Shown: positions 35,895 to 43,611 of the stretch, in pieces | Position numbering within the stretch: the stretch's first letter is position 1 | Layout of the letters: the number at the start of each line of letters is the position of its first letter | Assembly: GCF_000739595.1 (NCBI RefSeq) | Contig: NZ_BBJP01000005.1 | Location: 1-64,000, forward strand | Reading direction: 5' to 3' | Origin: Halorubrum halophilum | GTDB lineage: Archaea > Halobacteriota > Halobacteria > Halobacteriales > Haloferacaceae | DNA: 64,000 nt | Made by a program: the position numbers and the translations under genes | Notes under the pieces: generated by a model | What the model was told of the DNA's origin: nothing | Database searches by the model: none | The model's input: the letters and a program-made list of their open reading frames with translations, nothing else

Positions 35895-37220
35895 ATGCGG
35901 CTCGACGAGTTCATCGAGTTCGAGGCGAACGAGCGCGCCGAGCGGCGGCGCCTCGCCGCCGAGAAGGATTACGGCATCCTCGACCACCTCGACTCCTTCG
36001 AGCGGCGCTTCGAGGAGCACGTCTCCGACGACGCCGTGGTCGGCAGCGTCTCCCCTTCCATCTTCGTCGGTCGCTCGAACTACCCGAACGTCTCGACCGG
36101 GTTGCTCTCGCCCGTCGGCCGCGAGGAGCGCGCCGCGGCGTTCGAGACCTCCGCGGCGTGGTACGACGAGGACGTCTCCATCGCGGACGTGTTCGACCGC
36201 CGGACCAGCCTCCTCAACTCGACGCGCGGGGTCGACGTGGCGGACGCCGGCGCGACCGGCGGCGTGAAGTCGATTGCCGGAGACGGCCCGGCCGAGAGCG
36301 TCCACGACGCGTGGAACGGCTGGCTCGGCGTTCAACGCGAAGTCGCCATCGCCGACCGCCCGGTCGACGTCGAGATCGGGCTCGACGGCACTCCCGACCT
36401 CGACTTCGATATCGGCACGCAGGACATCAAGACGCCGACCGGGCCGCGCGCCGCGGCCCGGACCGCCGACCTCGGAGAGAACCCGCACGTCCCGCGGCCG
36501 GTGAAGAAGACGCTCGAAGACGACGACTGGCGCGCCGAGGGCGCGATGACGTACCTCTACCGCCGCGGGTTCGACGTGTACGAGATCAACACGATCCTCT
36601 CCGCGGGCGCGCTCGGACAGGGCGAGAACCGCCGGCTCGTCCCGACGCGCTGGTCGATCACGGCGGTCGACGACACGGTCGGGCAGTTCCTCCGCGGCGC
36701 GATCCGAGAGAATCCGACGGTCGACCGGATCGAGGTCCACCGCAACGAATACTTGGGGAACGCGTTCTGGGTGATCTTGATCCCGGGACGGTGGGAGTAC
36801 GAGCTCGTCGAGATGAAGTCGCCCGGTTCGATCTGGAACCCAGACCCCGAGGCGGGCGTCTACCTCGCGGCCGCGAGCGAGGGTCGCGAGGGCCGGACCG
36901 GCTACGTCGAGGAGACGGCCGGCGCCTACTACGCGTCCCGGATCGGGGTCTTGGAGCACCTCGACGACCGCGGGCGACAGGCGAAGGCGCTCGTCTTACG
37001 CCACGTTTCCGACGACTACTGGGGGCCGGTCGGCGTCTGGCAGGTGCGGGAGGCCGTCCGCAACGCCTTCGAGGGAGAACACGGGACCGCGGAGACGTTC
37101 GGGGAGGCGGTCCGCGGCGTCGCCGACCACCTCCCGGTCCCGCTGGGTCGTCTGCGTCGGAAATCGACGATGGCGGCCGGGCTGCAGGCGAACCTCGGAG
37201 ACTTTGTCGGCGCGGAGTGA
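35895..37220 (+). CDS. nreA: DNA repair protein NreA
   Basis: 441 residues, with the NreA-type start MRLDEFIEFEANERAERRRLAAEKDYG. The family's conserved blocks are present (SVSPSIFVGRSNYPNVSTGLLSP, TGPRAAART, RWSITAVDDTVG). The C-terminus ends QANLGDFVGAE, a PIP-box-like motif at 431-438 for binding the PCNA sliding clamp, as known for archaeal Nre proteins. Nre acts in repair of DNA damage, studied in Haloferax. It is a stand-alone gene, tandem with tfb, and is followed by repeat copy B on the opposite strand. Confidence 0.92.
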   Translation: MRLDEFIEFEANERAERRRLAAEKDYGILDHLDSFERRFEEHVSDDAVVGSVSPSIFVGRSNYPNVSTGLLSPVGREERAAAFETSAAWYDEDVSIADVFDRRTSLLNSTRGVDVADAGATGGVKSIAGDGPAESVHDAWNGWLGVQREVAIADRPVDVEIGLDGTPDLDFDIGTQDIKTPTGPRAAARTADLGENPHVPRPVKKTLEDDDWRAEGAMTYLYRRGFDVYEINTILSAGALGQGENRRLVPTRWSITAVDDTVGQFLRGAIRENPTVDRIEVHRNEYLGNAFWVILIPGRWEYELVEMKSPGSIWNPDPEAGVYLAAASEGREGRTGYVEETAGAYYASRIGVLEHLDDRGRQAKALVLRHVSDDYWGPVGVWQVREAVRNAFEGEHGTAETFGEAVRGVADHLPVPLGRLRRKSTMAAGLQANLGDFVGAE

Positions 37221-37262
37221 GAGGCGGGAGCAGCGTGGACTGACGTCGGCTTCATAGCTACT

Positions 37263-37589
37263 GCTTAAAAATGCAGTGCGGTGGCGCGCCTGCGAGCGCC
37301 CGGAGGGCGCGAGCAGCCCGCGAGGGGGTCGGCGGTCCGGAGCGAAGCGGAGGACCGCCGACGAGGCTGGGGAGGCGTGAGGCTGCCGTTTGCGGTGCGG
37401 GGTGGGACTCAAAGGGGCAGCCGCGAGGACGAAGCCTGACGACGCAAGGACCACAGGGAGCGAACGAAGTGAGCGACCGAGGACCGCAGCGAGTCATGCG
37501 AGTCCTCGCGGCTGGGGCTTTGGAGGCCTTCACTGGCGAGTCACCGATCACGTATATGTGTCGTGCTACCTACTACCACACTTATAAGG
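37263..37589 (-). repeat. Dispersed structured intergenic element, copy B (reverse orientation)
   Basis: It fills the 390-base gap between nreA and the rubredoxin-like gene and is oriented opposite to the other four copies. Stem P1 pairs 37419-37430 with 37502-37513 (AGCCGCGAGGAC with its complement). P2 pairs 37328-37337 with 37353-37362, and P3 uses GCGCCC/GGGCGC. The invariant core reads GGGACTCAAAGGGGC on this strand. A minus-strand ATATAC box (37552-37557) precedes the element start. Its outer CTTATAAGG (37581-37589) doubles as the TATA box of the rubredoxin-like gene. P2 and P3 sequences are identical to those of copy C, so B and C form a large inverted repeat. Confidence 0.85.
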
Positions 37590-37610
37590 AATAAACGCGT
37601 ACAGTCGCGC

Positions 37611-37907
37611 ATGGCCTCCGAAGAACCCGTATTCGCCGACGTGAGCATCGGGCAAGCCGTGTACGACGAGGAGGGCGAGAAGCTCGGGTCGGTTCGGGGC
37701 GTCGACGACGACGGCTTCTACGTCTCGGCGCCCTCCGGCTCGGAGCCGCTGACGCTCACGGACGCCCGCGACGTGTTCGGCACCGCCTACGTGATGTGGC
37801 GCTGCTGGGAGTGCGGCGAGATGGGCGAGATCGGGACGGAGCTCCCCGAGAACTGCCCGAACTGCGACGCGCCCCGCGAGGAGCTGTACTACTGGGCCGA
37901 GGACTGA
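37611..37907 (+). CDS. Rubredoxin-like zinc/iron-ribbon protein (DUF7130-like)
   Basis: 98 residues. The first 60 residues form a small beta-rich, PRC-barrel-like domain (SIGQAVYDEEGEKLGSVRGVDDDGFYVSA). The C-terminal ribbon has CWECGEMGEIGTELPENCPNC, a rubredoxin-like CxxC...CxxC site for iron or zinc. ATG 37611 is set by the TATA-like CTTATAAGG 22-30 bases upstream, which is part of repeat copy B. The gene is bracketed by inverted repeat copies B and C. Function unknown; electron transfer or a structural zinc site are both possible. Confidence 0.72.
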   Translation: MASEEPVFADVSIGQAVYDEEGEKLGSVRGVDDDGFYVSAPSGSEPLTLTDARDVFGTAYVMWRCWECGEMGEIGTELPENCPNCDAPREELYYWAED

Positions 37908-37949
37908 GACGACGACGGCGGGAACCCCGCTCCTGTTCTCGTCGTTTAT

Positions 37950-38245
37950 TTATAAGTGGTCGACCGCGGAGGCGCGGCGAACACCACCGAAGCCCCAGCC
38001 GTGAGGCGGGCGCACGCTCGCTGTGCTCCTCACTCAGTCGCTCACTTTGCTCGCTCCCTCGTTGCGGTGCTTACGTCGCCTGCGCCCGCCTCACGGCTGC
38101 CCCTTTGAGTCCCACCCCGCACCGCAAACGGCAGCCTCACGCCTCCCCAGCCTCGTCGGCGGTCCTCCGCTTCGCTCCGGACCGCCGACTCCCTCGCGGG
38201 CTGCTCGCGCCCTCCGGGCGCTCGCAGGCACGCCACCGCACCGAA
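37950..38245 (+). repeat. Dispersed structured intergenic element, copy C
   Basis: It fills the 417-base convergent gap between the rubredoxin-like gene and the radical SAM gene. It starts with TTATAAG, 19 bases before GGCGAACACC. P1 pairs 37997-38014 with 38081-38098 (18 bp, perfect), the core is CCCCTTTGAGTCCCACC (about 38100-38116), and P2 pairs 38155-38164 with 38180-38189. P3 is GCGCCC/GGGCGC. Much of the sequence after the core matches copy B on the other strand. The rest of the gap (38246-38324) shows nothing identifiable. Confidence 0.85.
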
Positions 38246-38324
38246 AATCGCGTGTTCACTCGCCAGTCGCACGCGTCGCTCCACGACTCCGAAAACCCCG
38301 ACTCGAACGGTCGAAAAACGCGAC

Positions 38325-39323
38325 TCAGGCGACCGGCGTGCGCTCGACGACGGTCCCGTCGACGGTCGGGTACTGCTCGACGATTTCGCCCTCGGCTAAG
38401 TCGCCGTCCTCGACCATCTCTTCGAGGAGCCACCACGCGACCTCGACGTGGTCCGACTTCACCGTGTAGAACTCCTCGGGGACGCCGAGCGCCTCGAAGC
38501 GGTCGGCGTCGGCGAACGCCTTCCCGTAGACGAGGGTGCCGTCGTCGGTCACCTCGTCGAACTCGCGCCGGATGTTCTTCGCCATCCGCTTCAGGCGGTT
38601 CCGGTGTTGCGCGGCGTCCTTAAAGACGGACGTACAGAAGTACACCTTCTCGTGGCTCGCCATCTCGGAGACGATCGCGTCGTCCTTCGACCCCTCGACG
38701 GCGGACATGTGGCCCTCCTGCAGCTCGAAGCCCTCCTCCTGCATCCGGCGGTAGTTCCCGTCGGACATCTCGAACTCGTTGATGTTGCAGAACTCGGCGG
38801 CGCCCTCGTCCAAGAACTCTAAGAACTCCGGCTCCGCGCGGATGCCGGGGATCTCGAAGGCGGGCGTGAGCCCCTCCTCGCGGGCGATGTGGAGGATCTC
38901 CTCCCACTCGGTGCCGTGCATGTCGCCCCACATCTCTAACGGCGGGTGGAAGCGGATCTCGTCGAGCCCCGCCTCCGAGAGGCGGCGCATGTTCTCGCGG
39001 CCGCCCGTGATTCCGGTGTAGAGGTGGGTGTGGTGGTCCTCGCCGAACTCGTCTTTCAGCAGTTCGAGGTACCGGCACGTCTTCGCCATCGCCTCCTGCG
39101 GCTCGCCGCCGGTGATCGAGGTGCCCAGCGCGCTCATGCGCTTGGCCTCCTCGATGACGTCCTCGTCGGACTCGACTTTCCGCTCGTTGGCGTACACGTC
39201 GGTGACGTTCTTCCGGTTCTCTCCGAGGGGGCAGTAGAAGCAGTCCCGCTGGTCGCAGTAGCCGTAGACGAACAGCACCATCTTCCCGCCCTTGGCGCAC
39301 TGTTCACAGCCCTTGGAGATCAT
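38325..39323 (-). CDS. Radical SAM protein of unknown substrate
   Basis: 332 residues. The N-terminus has a Cys pair (GCEQC, 6-9) and then the iron-sulfur binding cysteines Cys23, Cys28 and Cys31 (YCDQRDCFYCPLG), spaced CX4CX2C rather than the classic CX3CX2C. The SAM-binding GGE motif follows (SITGGEPQEAM), with the family's barrel continuing to the C-terminus (VVERTPVA). Conserved blocks RFHPPLEMWG and EFCNINEFEM indicate a distinct archaeal family. I recall it as conserved in haloarchaea but without a known product. Its 3' end faces repeat copy C. Start ATG 39323 gives MISKGCEQC. Confidence 0.82.
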   Translation of the reverse strand: MISKGCEQCAKGGKMVLFVYGYCDQRDCFYCPLGENRKNVTDVYANERKVESDEDVIEEAKRMSALGTSITGGEPQEAMAKTCRYLELLKDEFGEDHHTHLYTGITGGRENMRRLSEAGLDEIRFHPPLEMWGDMHGTEWEEILHIAREEGLTPAFEIPGIRAEPEFLEFLDEGAAEFCNINEFEMSDGNYRRMQEEGFELQEGHMSAVEGSKDDAIVSEMASHEKVYFCTSVFKDAAQHRNRLKRMAKNIRREFDEVTDDGTLVYGKAFADADRFEALGVPEEFYTVKSDHVEVAWWLLEEMVEDGDLAEGEIVEQYPTVDGTVVERTPVA

Positions 39324-39478
39324 CTACCCCGTTCTACCGTCCCCGGCCTCAAAAAGCGTCCGAACCGCGCACTCCCGGGAGATTCGTTGACATGGTTACG
39401 GCTTGAGTCGCCCGTCAGGCCTGCTGATCGGGTCGTTCGAACACAAAGTATGTACCCCCGCCGTCGTCATTGGCGCCC

Positions 39479-40195
39479 ATGAAACGAGGACCGACCGTCG
39501 ACGAGCCAGCCGAGAACCGGAACGACGCGATCAGCCGTCGCCGGGCACTCGCGGCCGGCGGCGCGGTGGGACTCGCGAGCCTCGCCGGCTGCACCGCCCT
39601 CGACGTCGCCACGGGCGGCGAGCCCGCGGAGTTCGCCGCCGGCACCGCGACGGTCGGAGACGCGACGCTCGACGAAAGCGGGTACGACCTCAACGACGTG
39701 AGCGACGAAACGATCTCTCGGGAGGTCGAGGTGGCCGGACAGACCCGAGAGGTCCGCGTGACGAACACCGTCGCCGAGTACGACAAGGCCGTCGAGCTGT
39801 TCGGCGAGCGCTACCAGGCCGCCGTCTTCGCCGCGGTGACGACGCCGCAGATCGAGGTGCTCGGTCAGGAACTCAATCCGATCGCCGAGTTCAGCACCCG
39901 CGAGCGCGCCGAGATCATCCTGAGCCGCTACGAGGAGGTCGGGGACCTCGAACGCGGCTCGGAGTACACGACGACCGTCCTCGACTCGGACGCCGAGGTC
40001 GTCGTGTACAGCGCCGAGGGCCAGATCGGTGGAACGGGCGCGAGCACCGAACTGGAGCTGCATATCGGCGAACCGGTCGGCGTCGACGACGACTTCGTGC
40101 TCCCGCTCGCGGCGTACCCGGCCGCGTTCAGCGACGGCGAGAACGTCCGGCGGATGATGAACGGGATCGAACACGAGCCGAACGAAGAGAACTGA
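39479..40195 (+). CDS. Haloarchaeal Tat lipoprotein (DUF6517-like)
   Basis: 238 residues. The N-terminus has a twin-arginine motif (SRRRALAAGG) and a lipobox ending in Cys38 (LASLAGC), so it is exported by Tat and lipid-anchored. The remaining ~200 residues are mostly beta-strand with no cysteine and no catalytic motif; the segment VTNTVAEYDKAVELFGERYQAAVFAAVTTP is characteristic of the DUF6517 family as I recall. Start is the ATG at 39479, three codons inside a TTG-initiated extension. Role unknown. Confidence 0.75.
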   Translation: MKRGPTVDEPAENRNDAISRRRALAAGGAVGLASLAGCTALDVATGGEPAEFAAGTATVGDATLDESGYDLNDVSDETISREVEVAGQTREVRVTNTVAEYDKAVELFGERYQAAVFAAVTTPQIEVLGQELNPIAEFSTRERAEIILSRYEEVGDLERGSEYTTTVLDSDAEVVVYSAEGQIGGTGASTELELHIGEPVGVDDDFVLPLAAYPAAFSDGENVRRMMNGIEHEPNEEN

Positions 40196-40280
40196 CGGGG
40201 CGCGGCGACGCGGCCCCCGAAGTCACCGGACCGCGGAGCGAGCCGAAAACATATGCCGACCCCTCGCGTACCCTCGTACG

Positions 40281-41390
40281 ATGCTGCTCGTCCTCTGTGT
40301 CGACCTTGACGACGACCTCGGTCGGAAGACGGGGATCCCCACCCCCGTCATCGGCGCCGACGAGGTCACCGAGGCCGCGGTCGCGCTCGCGACGGCCGAT
40401 CCGGAGGACTCCGACGTGAACGTCCTCTTTCAAGGCGTCAACGTCTACGACGAGCTGGCGGCCGGCGGCGAGGCGGTCGAGGTCGCCGCGGTCACCGGCG
40501 TCGACGGCTCCGACGTGAAGGCGAACCGCGCGGTGGGGAAAGAGGTCGACCGCGTGCTCGCGGAGCTGTCGACCGGTGAGGAGGTCTCGGCGGTCGTCAT
40601 CACCGACGGCGCGCAGGACGAGTCGGTCCTCCCGGTGATCCGCTCGCGGATGCCGATCGACGGGATGCGCCGCGTCGTCGTGCGGCAGGCGCAGGACCTC
40701 GAATCCCTCTACTACACGATCAAGCAGGTGCTCGGCGACCCGGAGACCCGCGGCACGATCCTGGTGCCGCTCGGCGTGCTCCTCTTAATCTACCCGCTCG
40801 TCGTCGTCGCCAACCTGTTCGACGTTGCGGGCGCGGCGGTCCTCGGGATCCTCTCCGGCCTCCTCGGGCTCTACTCGCTGTTCCGCGGGCTCGGACTCGA
40901 AGACACGGTCGACGGCGCGGCCGCATCTGTCCGCAACGTGCTCTACACCGGGCGGGTGACGCTCGTCACCTACGTCGTCGCGCTCGCGCTGATCGTCGTC
41001 GGCGGGTTCCAAGGAATGGAAACGATCGAAACCGTCCGCGGCGTCCGTGGAGGAGGAATCACCGCGGGCGTCGCGCTCGCGGCGTTCGTCCACGGATTCG
41101 TCCAGTGGCTCGCCGTCGCCGGGGTCACCTCCAGCCTCGGCCAGATCACCGACGAGTACCTCGCGGGGCGCTTCCGGTGGCGGTACCTCAACGCGCCCTT
41201 TTACGTGCTTTCGATCGCGGTCGTGCTGTACGCCGTCTCCGGGTTCTTCCTGCCGACGGCCCCGGGCGTGACCTCGCTCGGGCTCCCCGACCTCGCGATG
41301 GCGCTCGCGGCCGGGACGCTCACCGCGGTGTTGAGCACGCTCGCGTTCGCGGTCGCGGAGTCGCAGCTCCCGTCGGCTGATCCAGCTTAA
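40281..41390 (+). CDS. DUF373 family membrane protein
   Basis: 369 residues. Residues 1-140 form a soluble domain with strand-rich repeats (MLLVLCVDLDDDLGRKTGI..., then NVLFQGVNVYDELAAGGEAVEVAAVTG...VVITDGAQDESVLPVI). About six or seven hydrophobic helices follow. The soluble part matches DUF373, an archaeal family of unknown function. It is often annotated only as a membrane protein, with no catalytic residue known. It stands in its own transcription unit, convergent with the DUF7139-like gene. Confidence 0.8.
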   Translation: MLLVLCVDLDDDLGRKTGIPTPVIGADEVTEAAVALATADPEDSDVNVLFQGVNVYDELAAGGEAVEVAAVTGVDGSDVKANRAVGKEVDRVLAELSTGEEVSAVVITDGAQDESVLPVIRSRMPIDGMRRVVVRQAQDLESLYYTIKQVLGDPETRGTILVPLGVLLLIYPLVVVANLFDVAGAAVLGILSGLLGLYSLFRGLGLEDTVDGAAASVRNVLYTGRVTLVTYVVALALIVVGGFQGMETIETVRGVRGGGITAGVALAAFVHGFVQWLAVAGVTSSLGQITDEYLAGRFRWRYLNAPFYVLSIAVVLYAVSGFFLPTAPGVTSLGLPDLAMALAAGTLTAVLSTLAFAVAESQLPSADPA

Positions 41391-41424
41391 AAGGGGACGG
41401 CTCAGGCGCTCGCTTCCGATCGGG

Positions 41425-42450
41425 TCACCGCGGCGTCCATTCCTCGCAGGCGTCCATGTCGTCCATCAGCGCGTCGTGGTGGCCGCAGTAGGGCTGCATC
41501 CCCTGCTCCGTTCGGACGTAGTCGAACTGCGCGCAGTTCCCGCAGTAGGTGTCGCCCGGGCCGTCGCGCGCCTCGGGCGAGACGCCGGGGGTGACCGGTC
41601 CGTCCGGGCCGGACGGGCCGGACGGACCGCCGGAGTCGTTCCCGCCGCTCGTCCCGTCAAGCGGGGACCGGATGTTGGTCTCGGCCGCGCCGCCGTCGCT
41701 CACGCCGGCGGGCTGGCCGCCTCCGGCCGAACGAGACCCACCAGCCGACCTGGTCGAACCGGACGACGTGGGCGATCCGGACGATCCGGGAGATCCGGAC
41801 GAGCTCGGTCCGGATCCCGAGCCGGAACCACTGCTGCTCCCACCGCGCCGGTTCGTCTGCGTCTCCACGTTACCGTCGGGCGTGCCGCCGAGGAGGCCGA
41901 CGCCGCCGCCGCGGTTGAGTTCGTCGCGGTCGACCTCGATCACCTTCGTCTCGCCCTTGTGGGTCACCTCCATCGTGACGGTGCCACCGGGATCGTTCCG
42001 GGTCTTGAAGTTGGCGACGCCGACGAACACGCTCCACAGCGTCGTGGCGGCGCCGACGAAGTATAGCCCCGCGGTCGGGAGCGTGAGGTCCGTGAGCTCC
42101 GGGTGCGGGCCGCCGACCCACTGGTCGGGGTACGCGTACGCGAACAGCGCGACGCCGAGACACATCACCGCCGCGCCGACGATCGCCGCGACGCGGGTGT
42201 TGCGGTCCGCCGGGAGGACGGTCATCACGCCGAGCAACACGAGGGGGACGCCCACGCCGCCGAGCACGCCGCCGAGCCGCCGCGCCTCGCCGGAGGTGTA
42301 GCCGTTCGGGAGGGCGACCTCCGCGGCCACGAGGATTCCGGCGACGAGGAGCAGCGTTCCGGCGACGAACGAGCCCACGCCTAGGTACAGTCGGCGCGGG
42401 TCGACCTCGGAGCGCCCCCGCCCGCCGTACGCCTCCGAGAGACTGGTCAT
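41425..42450 (-). CDS. Membrane protein with C-terminal Cys/His ribbon (DUF7139-like)
   Basis: 341 residues. The N-terminal ~150 residues contain about four membrane helices (GSFVAGTLLLVAGILVAAEVAL, VGVPLVLLGVMTVL, VAAIVGAAVMCLGVALFAYAY, AGLYFVGAATTLWSVFVGVANF). A small polar domain (VTMEVTHKGETKVIEVD) is followed by a ~100-residue Ser/Gly/Pro low-complexity linker (about 205-300). The C-terminus is a Cys/His ribbon (DTYCGNCAQFDYVRT...PYCGHHDALMDDMDACEEW). The family is haloarchaeal and of unknown role; the ribbon could bind zinc at the cytoplasmic face. Confidence 0.75.
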   Translation of the reverse strand: MTSLSEAYGGRGRSEVDPRRLYLGVGSFVAGTLLLVAGILVAAEVALPNGYTSGEARRLGGVLGGVGVPLVLLGVMTVLPADRNTRVAAIVGAAVMCLGVALFAYAYPDQWVGGPHPELTDLTLPTAGLYFVGAATTLWSVFVGVANFKTRNDPGGTVTMEVTHKGETKVIEVDRDELNRGGGVGLLGGTPDGNVETQTNRRGGSSSGSGSGSGPSSSGSPGSSGSPTSSGSTRSAGGSRSAGGGQPAGVSDGGAAETNIRSPLDGTSGGNDSGGPSGPSGPDGPVTPGVSPEARDGPGDTYCGNCAQFDYVRTEQGMQPYCGHHDALMDDMDACEEWTPR

Positions 42451-42549
42451 AGGGCCCCTACGTCGTCCTCCCTGAAAACAGTATGTCAGACGTTCGCCCG
42501 CGGCGGGGGACGCGAGGGGGATCCCCCTCGCTCAGCGACCGGCTCCGAC

Positions 42550-43611
42550 TCAGACCAGCGCGTCCACGTCGACGTGCGCGTCGAGCAGCTCCGCCATCCG
42601 GTCGACGGTGCGGGCGTCGCGGGTGCGACCGCCGCGGACGATCCCCTCAGCGCGGTCGATCGCGGTGACCGTGTCGGTGTTCACCGCGAGGACGGGCTTG
42701 CCGGCGTCGGCCGCCTTCCCGAGCACGGCGCCCGAGGGGCGGTGGCCGCCGGTGAGCACGAGGCAGGCGACGCCGGAGGCCTCGAGCGCCGCGGTCTGCA
42801 CGTCGGCGCGGTCGCCGCCGGTGATGACGGCGGCGTCGCGGGCGCGCCGGAAGTAGCGGAGCGCCTCGTCGCCGCCCATCGCGCCGACGAGGAAGCGCTC
42901 GACGAAGCCGTCGGTCGGGGCGTCGGTGAGGAGTTCGGCGCCGAGCTCGTCCGCGAGCTCGCCGACGGTGACGCCGGCCAGCTCCTTCTCGGACGGGATG
43001 GCGCCGAACACGGTGATCCCCTTCGACTCGAGGAACGGGATCCCGTCCTGATCGAGCGACTCGAAGGCGTCGTCGGAGACCTTGTTGAACACGACGCCGG
43101 CGAGGCGGTCACCGAACGCGTCGGCGGCCGCGAGCACCTCGTCGAGGTCGTTCGGCGAGTCGTACCCGGCGACCAGCACGACCCGCGCGTCGAGGAGTTC
43201 CGCCACGTCCACGTCGGTGAGGTCGACGACGCCGCCGGTGGTCCAGCGGCCACCGCCCTCAATGAACATGTGGTCGCGGTCGGCGGACAGCTCCTCGTAC
43301 TCCTCCCGGATCCGGTCGCGGAGCGCGTCGGCGTCCTCCGTGCCGCGGATCGCGCCCTCGACGAACGTCGGCGAGTAGACGACGGGCTCCATCTGGTGCA
43401 TCTCCGCGTCGAGACCGAGCACCTCGCGGGCGAGCATGGGGTCCTGATCGAGCGTCTTCCCGACGTTCGACTGGAGCCGCGTCCCCTTCGGCTTCATGTA
43501 GCCGACGCTGCGGTCGCGGTCGGCGGCGAGTCGCGCGAGCGCGACGGTGATCGCTGTCTTTCCGGCGCCTTCTCCGGTCGCGGTGACGAGTGTCGTGGTT
43601 GTGTCTGTCAT
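42550..43611 (-). CDS. Pta N-terminal-like P-loop protein with DRTGG domain
   Basis: 353 residues. A P-loop GEGAGKTAIT (13-22) of the dethiobiotin synthetase/CobQ-like class is followed by a DRTGG domain, the same arrangement as the N-terminal half of long phosphate acetyltransferases, but the catalytic PTA_PTB domain is missing. Its ATG overlaps the stop of the downstream acetyl-CoA synthetase frame by four bases (on this strand the ligase gene comes first), so the two are an operon. It may regulate acetate metabolism, for example by sensing nucleotides. The function is inferred from context. Confidence 0.78.
   Translation of the reverse strand: MTDTTTTLVTATGEGAGKTAITVALARLAADRDRSVGYMKPKGTRLQSNVGKTLDQDPMLAREVLGLDAEMHQMEPVVYSPTFVEGAIRGTEDADALRDRIREEYEELSADRDHMFIEGGGRWTTGGVVDLTDVDVAELLDARVVLVAGYDSPNDLDEVLAAADAFGDRLAGVVFNKVSDDAFESLDQDGIPFLESKGITVFGAIPSEKELAGVTVGELADELGAELLTDAPTDGFVERFLVGAMGGDEALRYFRRARDAAVITGGDRADVQTAALEASGVACLVLTGGHRPSGAVLGKAADAGKPVLAVNTDTVTAIDRAEGIVRGGRTRDARTVDRMAELLDAHVDVDALV

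Noticed and set aside
37263-38245. Composite transposon made of copies B and C
   Set aside because: No transposase, no target-site duplication and no terminal repeat seen; only the inverted arrangement itself is reported.
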